Source: JANPJV01 sp031425695
GTDB lineage: Bacteria; Pseudomonadota; Gammaproteobacteria; Xanthomonadales; SZUA-5
Assembly (NCBI GenBank): GCA_031425695.1
Contig: JANPJV010000242.1
Coordinates: forward strand, 1-43,217
Direction of reading: 5' to 3'
Length of the DNA: 43,217 nucleotides
The notes beneath the pieces are model-generated. The model saw only the letters and a program-made list of their open reading frames with translations, made no database searches and had not been told where the DNA came from. Below, in pieces: positions 35,576 to 43,217 of the stretch. How positions within the stretch are numbered: the stretch's first letter is position 1; the number at the start of each line of letters is the position of its first letter. A program made the position numbers and the translations under genes.

Positions 35576-36559
35576 TCAGAACGCCACGCCTGCCTCATGC
35601 GCCTGCACATCGGCGTGGTATGACGAGCGCACCAGCGGGCCGCTGGCGACGTGCGAAAAGCCTAAGCGCTCGCCGAATTCGCGCAGCTCGGCGAACTCAT
35701 CCGGAGTCCAGTAACGAATGACCGGGTGATGGTGGGCGGTCGGCTGCAGGTATTGGCCGATGGTGACCATGTCGACGTCGTGCGCCCGCAAATCGCGCAG
35801 CGCCTGGTGGACTTGGGTCAGGGTCTCGCCCAGGCCCAGCATGATGCCGGACTTGGTCGGCACCGCCGGATGCAGCGCCTTGAAGCGCTTGAGCAGGGTC
35901 AGCGACCAGTCGTAGTCGGCGCCCGGGCGCACTTCGAGATAGCGCTCGCGCACGGTTTCCAGATTGTGGTTGAACACGTCCGGAGCGCAGTCGGCGAACA
36001 CCTCGAGCGCGCGGTCCATGCGCCCCTTGCCACGGAAATCCGGGGTCAGGATCTCGATCACGGTCTGCGGGCGAAGCGCGCGTACACGGCGGATGCAATC
36101 GACGAAATGCTTCGCGCCGCCGTCGCGCAGGTCGTCGCGGTCGACCGAGGTGATCACCACGTAGCGAAGGGCCATTTCGGCAATCGTGCGGGCGAGGTTC
36201 TCTGGCTCGTCGGCGTCGGGCGGCTTCGGACGGCCGTGAGCGACGTCGCAGAAGGCGCAGCGGCGAGTGCACACCTCGCCCAGGATCATGAAAGTCGCGG
36301 TGCCCTTGCTGAAGCACTCGTGGATGTTGGGGCAGGAAGCCTCTTCGCACACCGTGACCAGCTTGTTCGCCCGCAGCTTGGCCTTGAGGCGCTCGACCGC
36401 ATTCCCAGTCGGCAGGCGCACCCGGATCCAGCTCGGCTTGCGCAGCACCGCGCGCTGCGGGTCGAAGGTCACAGGATTGCGCCCGACCTTGTCCTCGCCC
36501 AGCTGCTTGTCCCCCATTACCAGGGCCGGAATGCTCTTTTGCAGCTGGATCTCGCTCAT
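35576..36559 (-). CDS. lipA: Lipoyl synthase
   Basis: The 327-residue radical-SAM enzyme inserts two sulfurs into octanoyl groups on lipoyl domains. The auxiliary cluster ligands are C71, C76 and C82 (CEEASCPNIHEC). The radical-SAM ligands are C97, C101 and C104 (CTRRCAFC). The C-terminal RSSYHA contains the serine that completes the auxiliary cluster. Length is normal. ATG 36559 is preferred to the in-frame TTG two codons upstream. lipB lies upstream on the same strand, separated by a family A repeat. Confidence 0.97.
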   Translation of the reverse strand: MSEIQLQKSIPALVMGDKQLGEDKVGRNPVTFDPQRAVLRKPSWIRVRLPTGNAVERLKAKLRANKLVTVCEEASCPNIHECFSKGTATFMILGEVCTRRCAFCDVAHGRPKPPDADEPENLARTIAEMALRYVVITSVDRDDLRDGGAKHFVDCIRRVRALRPQTVIEILTPDFRGKGRMDRALEVFADCAPDVFNHNLETVRERYLEVRPGADYDWSLTLLKRFKALHPAVPTKSGIMLGLGETLTQVHQALRDLRAHDVDMVTIGQYLQPTAHHHPVIRYWTPDEFAELREFGERLGFSHVASGPLVRSSYHADVQAHEAGVAF

Positions 36560-36706
36560 GCGCAACGGGTCTCGAAGGTTGGTTGTTGGACTGCTGGTGG
36601 GAGTGGCCTGGCCGCCATGCGCGCCGCGGTCAAACGACGTTCAAAGGGCGCTCATCGTACACGAGCCGGTTGCCGGTGCTCCCTGGAGGCGGCGGATGGC
36701 GCTCTT

Positions 36707-36790
36707 GTAGGTCATGTTGCCCGCGAAGCGGGCTACTTGACGCCGACCTGCAGAGCGTCAAGTAGCTCGCTGCGCGTGCAACATGACCTA
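36707..36790. repeat. Family A palindromic repeat, copy 5
   Basis: GTAGGTCATGTTG (36707) pairs with CAACATGACCTA C (to 36791). The lipB stop codon TAG (36790-36788, minus strand) is the TAG of GTAGGTCATG. It lies between lipB and lipA, which are read in the same direction. Confidence 0.9.
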
Positions 36791-37414
36791 CCGGAGAGGG
36801 TACCCGAACACCTTGCAGAAGTGCCTGACATACGCCGCAGCCAGCACCTCCATCCCCGGATCCGGCCCGAAGTCGGCGATCTGCGTGATTTGCAGGCCCT
36901 GGTAGCCGCACGGGTTGATGCGGGTGAAGGGTTCCACGTCCATGTCGGCATTGAGGGCGATCCCGTGGAAGCAGCAGCCGCGGCGCACACGAATGCCGAT
37001 GGCCATGATCTTGCGGTCCTCGACGTACAGCCCAGGTGCGCCGCTTCGGCGCTCGGCGGTGATCCCGAGCTCTTCGAGCAACTCGATGCCGACCAGTTCG
37101 AGCCGTTGCACGAGCTCGCGCACGCCAAGGGCCAGGCGGCGGAGGTCGAGCAAGGCGTAGGCCATCAGCTGCCCCGGCCCGTGATAGGTCACCTGCCCGC
37201 CGCGATCGACCGGCAGTACTGGAATATCTCCAGGGGCCAGCAGGTGTTCATGCTTGCCGGCGACCCCGAGCGTGAACACGGGCTCGTGCTCGAGCAGCCA
37301 CAGCTCGTCGGTCGTGTGCTCCCCGCGGGCATCGGTAAACGCCTGCATGGCGCGCCAGGTGGGCTCGTAGGGTTGGCGACCGCGCCAGTGCGGAAGGATT
37401 GGGAGACGATTCAT
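36788..37414 (-). CDS. lipB: Lipoyl(octanoyl) transferase
   Basis: The 208-residue enzyme moves octanoate from acyl carrier protein to lipoyl domains, the step before LipA. The substrate loop RGGQVTYHGPGQ is at 71-82. The catalytic pair is Lys135 (DRKIMAIGI) and Cys169 (RINPCGYQG), the same numbering as in E. coli. The stop codon is provided by the family A repeat, with no sign of truncation (the ending is typical in length). Confidence 0.96.
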   Translation of the reverse strand: MNRLPILPHWRGRQPYEPTWRAMQAFTDARGEHTTDELWLLEHEPVFTLGVAGKHEHLLAPGDIPVLPVDRGGQVTYHGPGQLMAYALLDLRRLALGVRELVQRLELVGIELLEELGITAERRSGAPGLYVEDRKIMAIGIRVRRGCCFHGIALNADMDVEPFTRINPCGYQGLQITQIADFGPDPGMEVLAAAYVRHFCKVFGYPLR

Positions 37415-37483
37415 GAGCGGAGGATAGAACCTCGCCGCACGGCTTTCTCCGACGCGATGACCGGCGGGCTTACCTGGAGCGAC

Positions 37484-37879
37484 TTAATTCAGCGCTTCAG
37501 CCGCGCGTTCGAGGATGCGCTCGAGCTCTTCGTTGCGCACCGGCTTCATGAGCCGATGGTTGAAGACTTCCGCTTCGGAAAGCGCCTTGTCCAGGTTTTG
37601 TGCCCAGGCACTGATCGCGACGATGACCAGGTTTGCGCGCCTGATCTGCGCGCGCAGCGCTCGGCCGGTTTCAATGCCGTCGAGATATGGCATCAGGATG
37701 TCGAGAATGATGAGATCCGGAATATTGTCGCGAACGGCAATGAGCGCTTTTTCGCCGTCCTCGACGATCTCGCAATCATGGCCCCAGGCCGTGACCAGCG
37801 CGCACAACGACTGGGCGAACTCGACATTGTCGTCGACGATCATGACTTTGAGCTGGCGGTTTGGCGGTACCTTGACCAT
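37484..37879 (-). CDS. Stand-alone response regulator receiver domain
   Basis: The 131-residue protein is a CheY-like receiver without an output domain. Acidic pocket D16-D17 (IVDDN), phospho-acceptor D60 (LILDILMP in the sequence IILDILMP), serine in AISAW and lysine in LMKP are all present, so it should be phosphorylated. No histidine kinase is nearby. It probably works by docking to a partner, as CheY/DivK types do. It lies between priA and lipB on the same strand; AGAGTGA precedes the start. Confidence 0.9.
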   Translation of the reverse strand: MVKVPPNRQLKVMIVDDNVEFAQSLCALVTAWGHDCEIVEDGEKALIAVRDNIPDLIILDILMPYLDGIETGRALRAQIRRANLVIVAISAWAQNLDKALSEAEVFNHRLMKPVRNEELERILERAAEALN

Positions 37880-38004
37880 TGCGGGTCACTCTTTTTTTTC
37901 AAAAAGAATGCTCGCCCTGCTGTGATGAATTCATAACGCCTCGCGGACTTCGCTCCAGAATGTTTCGCTCATTACAGTAGCGTTCATAAAAGTGCAGCAG
38001 GGAG

Positions 38005-40182
38005 TCAGCCGAAATCGAGCGGGTCGATGTCGATGTGCCAGCGCAACTTGTGATCCCTTGCGAGTCGATAGCCGGCAGCGACCGCACGATCTGCGAAGGC
38101 GTGCAAAGGACCGCGTTCGCCGCACATGGCGATGAGCTGGAAGCGCCAGCGGTCCTGACGCCGTGGCTGTGGTGCGGGCAGCGGACCAGAAATCTCGAGA
38201 CCGGGGTCGCGCGCCGGACGGGCTGCGGCGAGTACCTCGCTCAGGAAGCGCTCGGCCCGCGCGCCGTCCTCATGCTCGGCGCGAATGACCAGCGCATGGG
38301 TGATCGGCGGCAACTGCGCCGGCTCCCGCTCCGCGAGCGCCTGCCGGGCGAACTCGGCATAACCGCGATTCAGGAGTACCTGCAGCAGCGGGTGTTCGGG
38401 AAGGTGCGTCTGCAGCAGCACCTCGCCAATTTTCTGCATGCGCCCGGACCGGCCGGCGACCTGCACGATCAGCTGCGCAAGGCGCTCGCTGGCGCGGAAG
38501 TCGGCACTCATCAGGCCCTCGTCGACGCCAGCGATGACCGCCAGCGTAACCGCCGGCAAGTGATGGCCCTTGGCCAGCATCTGCGTGCCGACGATCAAGC
38601 TGCTCTCGCCGCGCATGAGTTTCTCGATGGCGTCGCCGAAGCTGTGCTTGCGCGTGGTCGTATCGCGATCGAGACGGACCAGCGGCACCGCGGGAAAGGC
38701 ATTTGCGAGTGCGGACTCCAGGCGTTCGGTGCCACTGCCCTGCGGCATCAACGCGAGGCTGGCACAGCTCGGACACGCGTTCGGGACCGCGCTCACGAAA
38801 TCGCATTGATGGCAGCGCAGCGCGTGTGCTCCCTTGTGCCAGGTCAGCGCGATATCGCAATGGGGGCACTCGCCATGCCACCCGCAGTCATGGCACAGCA
38901 GGCTGGGCGCGAAACCGCGGCGGTTCTTGAACACCAGGACCTGGGCGCCGTCGGCCAGGTGGCTGCCGATCACCGCCAGGGTCTCCTGGGCGAAACCGTC
39001 GGTGAGACGCTGCCTTCGCAAGTCGACCACGCGCCAACGCGCCTCGACCGCACCGCCGACGCGCCGGCGCATCCGCAAGTGTGCATAGCGGCCGAGGTCG
39101 ACATTGCGCAAACTTTCCAGGCTCGGCGTCGCGCTGCCGAGCACCACCGGCGCAGCGAGCGCCTGCGCCCGCAGCAGGGCGACGTCGCGGGCGTGGTAGC
39201 GGATGCCGTCTTGCTGCTTGAACGACGCGTCGTGCTCTTCGTCGACCAGGATCACGCCCAGGCGCGGCAGCGGCGTCCATACCGCCGAGCGCGTGCCGAC
39301 CACCACGTCGACCTCGCCGCGCCCGGCCGCGAGATAAACCTCGACCCGTTCACCTTCCGACAACTCCGAATGCAGCGCCGCAACCCGCGCCGGCAGGCGC
39401 TCGCGCACGCGCGCGATCAGCTGCGGCGTAAGGCCGATCTCGGGCACCAGCAGCAAGCCTTGCTGGCCGCGCGCGACCACTGCCTCGAGCATGCGTAGGT
39501 ACACCTCGGTCTTGCCACTGCCGGTCACGCCCTCGAGCACGCTCACCTTGAAGCTCCCGAGCCCCGCCAGCAGCGTTCCCACTGCCAGGCTCTGTTCGCC
39601 TTCCAGCTCCGGTCCGCGCGCGAGGATCGGCGGAGGCGCAAATGGCGAAACTGCGATCGCCTCGACCCAGCCGCGCTCCATCCAGCCATTGAGCAGCGGT
39701 CGCCAGCGCGGGTGCAGTGACGACAGCTCGGTGGCGTCGACCGCCGCGAGCGCCAAGCGCTCGAGCACGCGTTTCTGCGCACTGCCGCGCACGAAGGCGC
39801 TGGCCTCGCGACCGAGCGCCGTCAGGTGGTAGATCGTCAGCTGGTTGCGCACCGGCGCTTCTGGCCGCCGCAGCCCCGCAGGCAGCGCACACGCGAGCAC
39901 TTCGCCCAGCGGCGCATGGTAGTAACGCGCAGCACGCTGCAGCGTCGACCACAGCTGCGGGTCGAACAGCGGGCGCTCGTCGAGCACGGCCAGCAAAGGC
40001 TTGAGCTTGGAAGTCTCTCCGGTGGCCGTCTCGGCAATCACCCCGACCAGTCGACGCCGCCCGAACTCGACCAGCACGCGCATGCCCGCAGCCAGGGTAG
40101 CCGCGTCCATGCCCTCGGCGGGCCGGTAGTCGAACAGGCGTGGCAACGGTACCGGCACCGCGACGCGGATCAGCAATTCCAT
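38005..40182 (-). CDS. priA: Primosomal replication restart helicase PriA
   Basis: The 725-residue superfamily 2 DNA helicase reloads replication forks. The N-terminal DNA-binding domain starts at MELLIRVAVPVPLPRLFDY. Walker A is GVTGSGKTE (about 215-223), and the DEEH box is VDEEHDASFKQQD. The paired zinc cysteines are in CHDCGWHGECPHC and CHQCDF...CPSC (about 434-475). A frame upstream to 40305 is open, but ATG 40182 gives the exact family start. Its 5' side faces the DnaA-box region. Confidence 0.97.
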   Translation of the reverse strand: MELLIRVAVPVPLPRLFDYRPAEGMDAATLAAGMRVLVEFGRRRLVGVIAETATGETSKLKPLLAVLDERPLFDPQLWSTLQRAARYYHAPLGEVLACALPAGLRRPEAPVRNQLTIYHLTALGREASAFVRGSAQKRVLERLALAAVDATELSSLHPRWRPLLNGWMERGWVEAIAVSPFAPPPILARGPELEGEQSLAVGTLLAGLGSFKVSVLEGVTGSGKTEVYLRMLEAVVARGQQGLLLVPEIGLTPQLIARVRERLPARVAALHSELSEGERVEVYLAAGRGEVDVVVGTRSAVWTPLPRLGVILVDEEHDASFKQQDGIRYHARDVALLRAQALAAPVVLGSATPSLESLRNVDLGRYAHLRMRRRVGGAVEARWRVVDLRRQRLTDGFAQETLAVIGSHLADGAQVLVFKNRRGFAPSLLCHDCGWHGECPHCDIALTWHKGAHALRCHQCDFVSAVPNACPSCASLALMPQGSGTERLESALANAFPAVPLVRLDRDTTTRKHSFGDAIEKLMRGESSLIVGTQMLAKGHHLPAVTLAVIAGVDEGLMSADFRASERLAQLIVQVAGRSGRMQKIGEVLLQTHLPEHPLLQVLLNRGYAEFARQALAEREPAQLPPITHALVIRAEHEDGARAERFLSEVLAAARPARDPGLEISGPLPAPQPRRQDRWRFQLIAMCGERGPLHAFADRAVAAGYRLARDHKLRWHIDIDPLDFG

Positions 40183-40314
40183 GGGGCAAGTCTCGCATCC
40201 GGGCGCCTCAGTTTTCCGGCTGCTCGTCCAACGATCGGCCCCGGCATTGACACGATGCTCACACGCTCGTGAGGTGTCGGAGCTAAGTAATTGCCGGGAA
40301 AGCAATCCCGCGGC

Positions 40315-40349
40315 TTATCCACATGCCCTGTGGATAACCATGTGGACGA
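40315..40349. promoter_or_regulatory. DnaA-box cluster, block 1
   Basis: TTATCCACA at 40315-40323 and its inverse TGTGGATAA at 40329-40337 are both perfect matches to the consensus DnaA box. TGTGGACGA follows at 40341-40349. Spacing is 5 and then 3 bases. Confidence 0.75.
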
Positions 40350-40700
40350 AGTTCCATGACCAGGCCAAGAAGCCCGTCCCAACGCACTGGCAAGCGCTTC
40401 GGCGAGTCTCTGCTCAATTCTCTGCTTGGAAGCAGGATCAACGACTTACGGGCGTCGGCAACAAGCAAATCCGCACCGTGTTACGAATTGATGCGCGCAG
40501 GTGCCAGCTGTGCACAACCGCGGAGCCCGCTGAACAGATCCGCAAGCTTGTCAAGTGAACCTTCGCGTCCCTGAGGAATTTTTTTTCGTGATCGATGGTC
40601 CAAAAAACACGCCGTGAACGAGGGCCGAAGTTAGCGCGCACTCCTCATCCAATGTCGAAGATAAGCTCCTAAGTACCAGCCATGGTTGAGATCGCGGTGC

Positions 40701-40735
40701 TTATCCACACTGCCTGTGGATAAGCTTGTGGATGA
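40701..40735. promoter_or_regulatory. DnaA-box cluster, block 2
   Basis: TTATCCACA at 40701-40709 and TGTGGATAA at 40715-40723 are perfect boxes. TGTGGATGA at 40727-40735 differs at one base. The arrangement and spacing are identical to block 1, and similarity continues about 60 bases downstream, so one block is a duplicate of the other. Confidence 0.75.
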
Positions 40736-40968
40736 ACCTCTGGACAAGGCCTCCAAAGGCCCGCCTGACGCGCTCGAGCGCGCCTTGGCGACTCTCTGGC
40801 CGTTTCGAGTAAACACAATATATTCAAAGACTTGCGATTTTACTGCGACAGCTACTTGACAATAATGAAACATTTGCCCGAGACCATCACAGGCTGTGCA
40901 AAACCGAAATATGGGTCGGCTGATCCGGCGCTTGTCAACGGCTTGACGCTCAGCGCGTTGATCTGCAT

Positions 40969-41601
40969 ATGCAAGCCGCGACCGGATCGACGATGATCGC
41001 CTGGGATTCCACCCTCGCCGACACCCAACGCCCCCAAGTGACCGAGGCCGACACCGCGACGCAAGCTCTGCGAGGGCGCCTCGACCGCTTCCTCAAGGAC
41101 GTGGAACGGCGCGCCCTGCGCATGGCCACGCTGGCAGTCGGCAATGTGGATGACGCGCTCGAACTGGTGCAGGACAGCATGCTCGGCTTCGTGAAGAGTT
41201 ATGCAGACAAGGCCGAGGACGACTGGTCACCGTTGTTCTGGCGGGTGCTCGACAGTCGCATCCAGGATCATCATCGGCGCCAATCGGTACGCCGGCGGTG
41301 GCGCGTATTTTTGAAAAGCAGCGAGGGCGATGAGGGAGCTGACGACCCCCTGGCTGAAGTCGCCGACCAGGTGACCCGCAGCCCGAGCGAAGAACTGTCG
41401 GGTGCACAGGCCTCGCATGCGATCGAGGCATCGCTGCGAGCTTTGCCCGATCGACAGCGCCAGGCCTTCCTGCTGCGCATCTGGGAGGGTTTCGATGTCG
41501 CCGCGACTGCACAAGTCATGGGTTGCTCACAGGGAAGCGTCAAGACTCATCTGTTTCGGGCGATGGATGCCATGAAACGCCGTCTGGAGGAACATCGATG
41601 A
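40969..41601 (+). CDS. ECF-type RNA polymerase sigma factor
   Basis: The 210-residue protein has region 2 (about 50-115: DVERRALRMATLAVGNVDDALELVQDSM split by its core, then WRVLDSRIQDHHRR). Region 4 follows (about 145-205: SLRALPDRQRQAFLLRIWEG, then the helix-turn-helix TAQVMGCSQGSVKTHL). It would direct RNA polymerase to a small regulon, probably of stress or envelope genes. ATG 40969 is used; 40993 is an alternative. It overlaps the next gene by 4 bases (ATGA). A TTGACA lies upstream at 40855, but I cannot place a convincing -10. Confidence 0.9.
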   Translation: MQAATGSTMIAWDSTLADTQRPQVTEADTATQALRGRLDRFLKDVERRALRMATLAVGNVDDALELVQDSMLGFVKSYADKAEDDWSPLFWRVLDSRIQDHHRRQSVRRRWRVFLKSSEGDEGADDPLAEVADQVTRSPSEELSGAQASHAIEASLRALPDRQRQAFLLRIWEGFDVAATAQVMGCSQGSVKTHLFRAMDAMKRRLEEHR

Positions 41602-42077
41602 CCCACGGTCAGGGAAAACCCGGTACGAACCGATCCGGGCCGGAAGATCCAGATCTGCCGCAGTGGGCGCAGGACACCCGGTTGCTCGCAGATGCGCAGC
41701 TCGACAACCTGGATGCGGCGACGCGCTCGCGACTCAATCAGGCGCGCCAGCGCGCGCTGGACGAGGGCCTGCGGCCGCGCTCGAGGCGTTGGCAATGGCC
41801 GGCCCTGGCCGTCGCCAGCGCCTGCGGCGTGATGCTGGTGCTGACCCTCGGCGTGCGCACTGCCGCGCCGGTCATCGACACCGAGCCGCTCACAGACGCG
41901 AAGCTGGCGCGATCGACGGGCTCGCATGAACCGGCGGCAGGCGCGCTCAGTGCCACGCTACCGGCGGCGCCCATGAGCGAGCCCGAATACGAGATGCTGG
42001 TGGCGGGAGAAGATCTCGAGCTCATTGAGAACCTGGAGTTCTACGCTTGGCTGGATCAGCAATCCCTGGATGGTTGA
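41598..42077 (+). CDS. Putative membrane-anchored anti-sigma factor (DUF3619-like)
   Basis: The 159-residue protein has a cytoplasmic N-terminal part with LDNLDAATRSRLNQARQRAL, similar to DUF3619 proteins coded after sigma factors. A single membrane helix follows at about 70-90 (WPALAVASACGVMLVLTLGV), then a C-terminal part in the periplasm ending ELIENLEFYAWLDQQSLDG. Anti-sigma function is inferred from position and topology. GGAGG precedes the ATG, which overlaps the sigma-factor stop. Codons at 41941-41961 (GALSATL) are made of the same 21 bases as the end of the long palindrome at 19574-19594. Confidence 0.75.
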   Translation: MTHGQGKPGTNRSGPEDPDLPQWAQDTRLLADAQLDNLDAATRSRLNQARQRALDEGLRPRSRRWQWPALAVASACGVMLVLTLGVRTAAPVIDTEPLTDAKLARSTGSHEPAAGALSATLPAAPMSEPEYEMLVAGEDLELIENLEFYAWLDQQSLDG

Positions 42078-42355
42078 GCGCTGCCTGGCTGGGCGCTGCC
42101 GGGCTCGCCCTGGGCGGGCCGGTGCTTGGTGCGGAAGCGCCGCGCGCTGCCGACGCACCGCCACCGGTCACGCCGGCTCCGGAAGCCGCTCCGAGCGCGG
42201 AAATGCTGCTCTACTTTGCCGAGTTCGAAGACTCCGAAGGCGATTTTGTCGATCCACTCGCGCTGGAAAGCGCCGAGGCAAAGGAACTGGAGCAGGCGGC
42301 ACAGTCAGGGAACCAGGGAAAAGCAGTCGATGAACAAGCTCCGCGCACACATTAG
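42074..42355 (+). CDS. Small exported protein of the sigma-factor operon, unknown function
   Basis: The 93-residue product has a signal peptide (about 1-22, ending GAEA). A proline/alanine-rich linker and a conserved-looking segment, EMLLYFAEFEDSEGDFVDPL, follow. Start TTG 42074 overlaps the previous stop (TTGA) with GGATGG upstream. It overlaps the next gene by 26 bases. Similar short exported proteins are found between anti-sigma and DUF3106 genes in related bacteria, but I know of no function. Confidence 0.7.
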   Translation: MSAAWLGAAGLALGGPVLGAEAPRAADAPPPVTPAPEAAPSAEMLLYFAEFEDSEGDFVDPLALESAEAKELEQAAQSGNQGKAVDEQAPRTH

Positions 42356-43040
42356 GCATTGGCTCCTGCTGCTGGCATTGGTGGTCGCCGGCGCCGCAGG
42401 CGCGGCCGAGCCCGTGCGCTGGGACGATCTCGGCGTCGACGAGAAGCGGGTGCTCGCCCCGCATTCGGACACCTGGGAGCGCCTCGACGCCGATACCCAG
42501 GACAAACTGCTGCGTGGCGCCCGCCGCTGGCTGCTGCTGACACCCGAACAGCGCACCGCCTCGGCGACGCGCTTCGCCGAGTGGCAGAGCCTGCCCCCGC
42601 AGCGGCGCGCCGAAATCCGCCGTCGCTACGAGGCCTTCCGCGAGTTGCCCCCTGACAAGCGCCGCGAGCTCAAGCGCGTCTTCAACCGCTTCCGCTTCCT
42701 GCCGCCGCTAGAGCGTGCCGAGCTGCGCCGGCGCTTCGACACCATGTCACCGGAGGAGCGCCGCGGCTTCCTGACCGGCATGCGTGCGACCGAGCGCGCC
42801 GACCGCGCGCGCCAGATCATGAATCACATCCCGGAACCCGAGCGCGCCGCCACCCGCGCCATGTTCGAGTCGCTGAGCGCCGAACAGCGCGCCTCCCTGC
42901 GCGCCCACATGCTCGCCCTGCCCCCGCGCCAACGCGACGGCCTGCGCCGCCGCCTGCTCGCCATGAACGCAGATGAACGCGCGACTTTCCTCGCCAAACC
43001 CGCGGGCGAACCGTTCAGGCCGAGAGGACGCAGGAACTAG
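42330..43040 (+). CDS. DUF3106 exported protein
   Basis: The 236-residue protein has a signal peptide (about 1-25, ending AGAAGAA). It then consists of repeated amphipathic helices, each about 20 residues with the pattern LPPxxRxxLRRRxxxMxxxER (for example SLPPQRRAEIRRRYEAFREL, LPPLERAELRRRFDTM). This is the DUF3106 family, strongly basic and periplasmic. Its role is unknown; the repeats recall the CpxP/zinc-resistance type of stress sensors in general look only. It is last in the sigma-factor operon; AGGGAAAAG precedes the ATG. Confidence 0.88.
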   Translation: MNKLRAHIRHWLLLLALVVAGAAGAAEPVRWDDLGVDEKRVLAPHSDTWERLDADTQDKLLRGARRWLLLTPEQRTASATRFAEWQSLPPQRRAEIRRRYEAFRELPPDKRRELKRVFNRFRFLPPLERAELRRRFDTMSPEERRGFLTGMRATERADRARQIMNHIPEPERAATRAMFESLSAEQRASLRAHMLALPPRQRDGLRRRLLAMNADERATFLAKPAGEPFRPRGRRN

Positions 43041-43217
43041 GAGCGAAGAGCGGTTCTTACACAAAAAGCACAAAGTGAAGCGGACACAAAATGCACATAA
43101 AGAGCGTTTTTTTGGGTGGAGACTGGGTTCCTGTTGAAGACCTCTGTGACCCGAAAAGCCTCTGACTAAACCGGACCGCTCGACCTGCGACGCGGCCGGA
43201 TGGAGCATGACGACACC
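43041..43217. other. Window-end non-coding stretch
   Basis: The sequence contains loose repeats ACACAAAAAGCACAAAGTG and ACACAAAATGCACATAAAG followed by a T-run at 43107-43113. The minus-strand frame through it is a low-complexity shadow. No gene is supported before the window ends. Confidence 0.6.

Larger units (their letters stand above)
40183..40968. other. Gene-free 786-base region: candidate replication origin or DnaA-titration site
   Basis: No convincing gene exists here. It holds two related blocks of about 100 bases (40311-40413 and 40697-40800). Each has TTATCCACA, five bases, TGTGGATAA, three bases, then a weaker TGTGGA(C/T)GA. An AT-rich stretch with long T and A runs lies between them (about 40572-40608), and a second AT-rich stretch follows block 2 (about 40808-40880, including ACACAATATATTC). 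Genes point away on both sides: all calls from 19.6 to 40.2 kb are minus, and all calls from 40.97 kb on are plus. dnaA itself is not in the window. Origin function is inference. Confidence 0.55.

Noticed and set aside
40181..40558. Short plus-strand frames in the DnaA-box region
   Set aside because: No domain, no ribosome site, and they run through the DnaA boxes and priA start; treated as non-coding.
42747..43208. Minus-strand frame at the right edge
   Set aside because: It is antisense to DUF3106 and to low-complexity CACAAA repeats; composition is shadow-like, with no start context.

Overview
The window is GC-rich bacterial chromosomal DNA, most likely from a gammaproteobacterium of the Xanthomonadales/Lysobacterales group. 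Pointers are the adjacent thiG-trmB pair, a DUF3106 sigma-factor operon, a bifunctional T-protein-type TyrA, a type-Vd patatin and a giant secreted protein ending in IFGDGFE. Species cannot be fixed from the sequence. I see no rRNA, tRNA, CRISPR array, insertion sequence, phage or plasmid genes.

Layout. 0.1-8.2 kb: a DUF5916 outer-membrane protein, tyrA, a CBS-pair protein, a patatin/BamA fusion and an M17 aminopeptidase. 8.3-13.3 kb: the parA-parB segregation operon with an unusual hairpin-filled gap, a shortened GNAT protein, a small membrane protein, a Rieske ferredoxin and an SLC13/RCK permease. 13.4-19.3 kb: trmB-thiG, a MATE exporter, then an SDR-DUF3667-DUF4286 plus-strand operon. 19.6-32.6 kb: a minus-strand operon encoding a 3152-residue secreted beta-helix protein, an FHA-GGDEF diguanylate cyclase and a membrane Ser/Thr kinase. 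33-40.2 kb: minus-strand housekeeping genes (prc, lipA, lipB, a lone receiver domain, priA). 40.2-40.97 kb: a gene-free stretch with a duplicated DnaA-box block. 41-43 kb: a four-gene sigma-factor operon read in the opposite direction.

Two features stand out. First, the gaps are filled with several unrelated families of palindromic repeats. Family A (GTAGGTCATGTTG arms) lies at 3' ends of genes. Family B has GTCCGGACCTTG arms. Family C is a hairpin whose stem is built of degenerate GGTTTC/GGTGTC hexamers. There are also one-off long palindromes. Three genes (GNAT, MATE, lipB) take their TAG stop codon from the first bases of a repeat. Second, the priA-sigma factor gap holds two copies of TTATCCACA-N5-TGTGGATAA plus a third box each, next to AT-rich DNA, and the genes run outward on both sides. 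This is a good candidate for a replication origin or a DnaA-titration site, 30 kb from parAB.

The most system-like gene set is the beta-helix protein / FHA-GGDEF / kinase operon, which looks like a surface-adhesion module under kinase and cyclic-di-GMP control. That linkage is inferred from gene order and domain content only.
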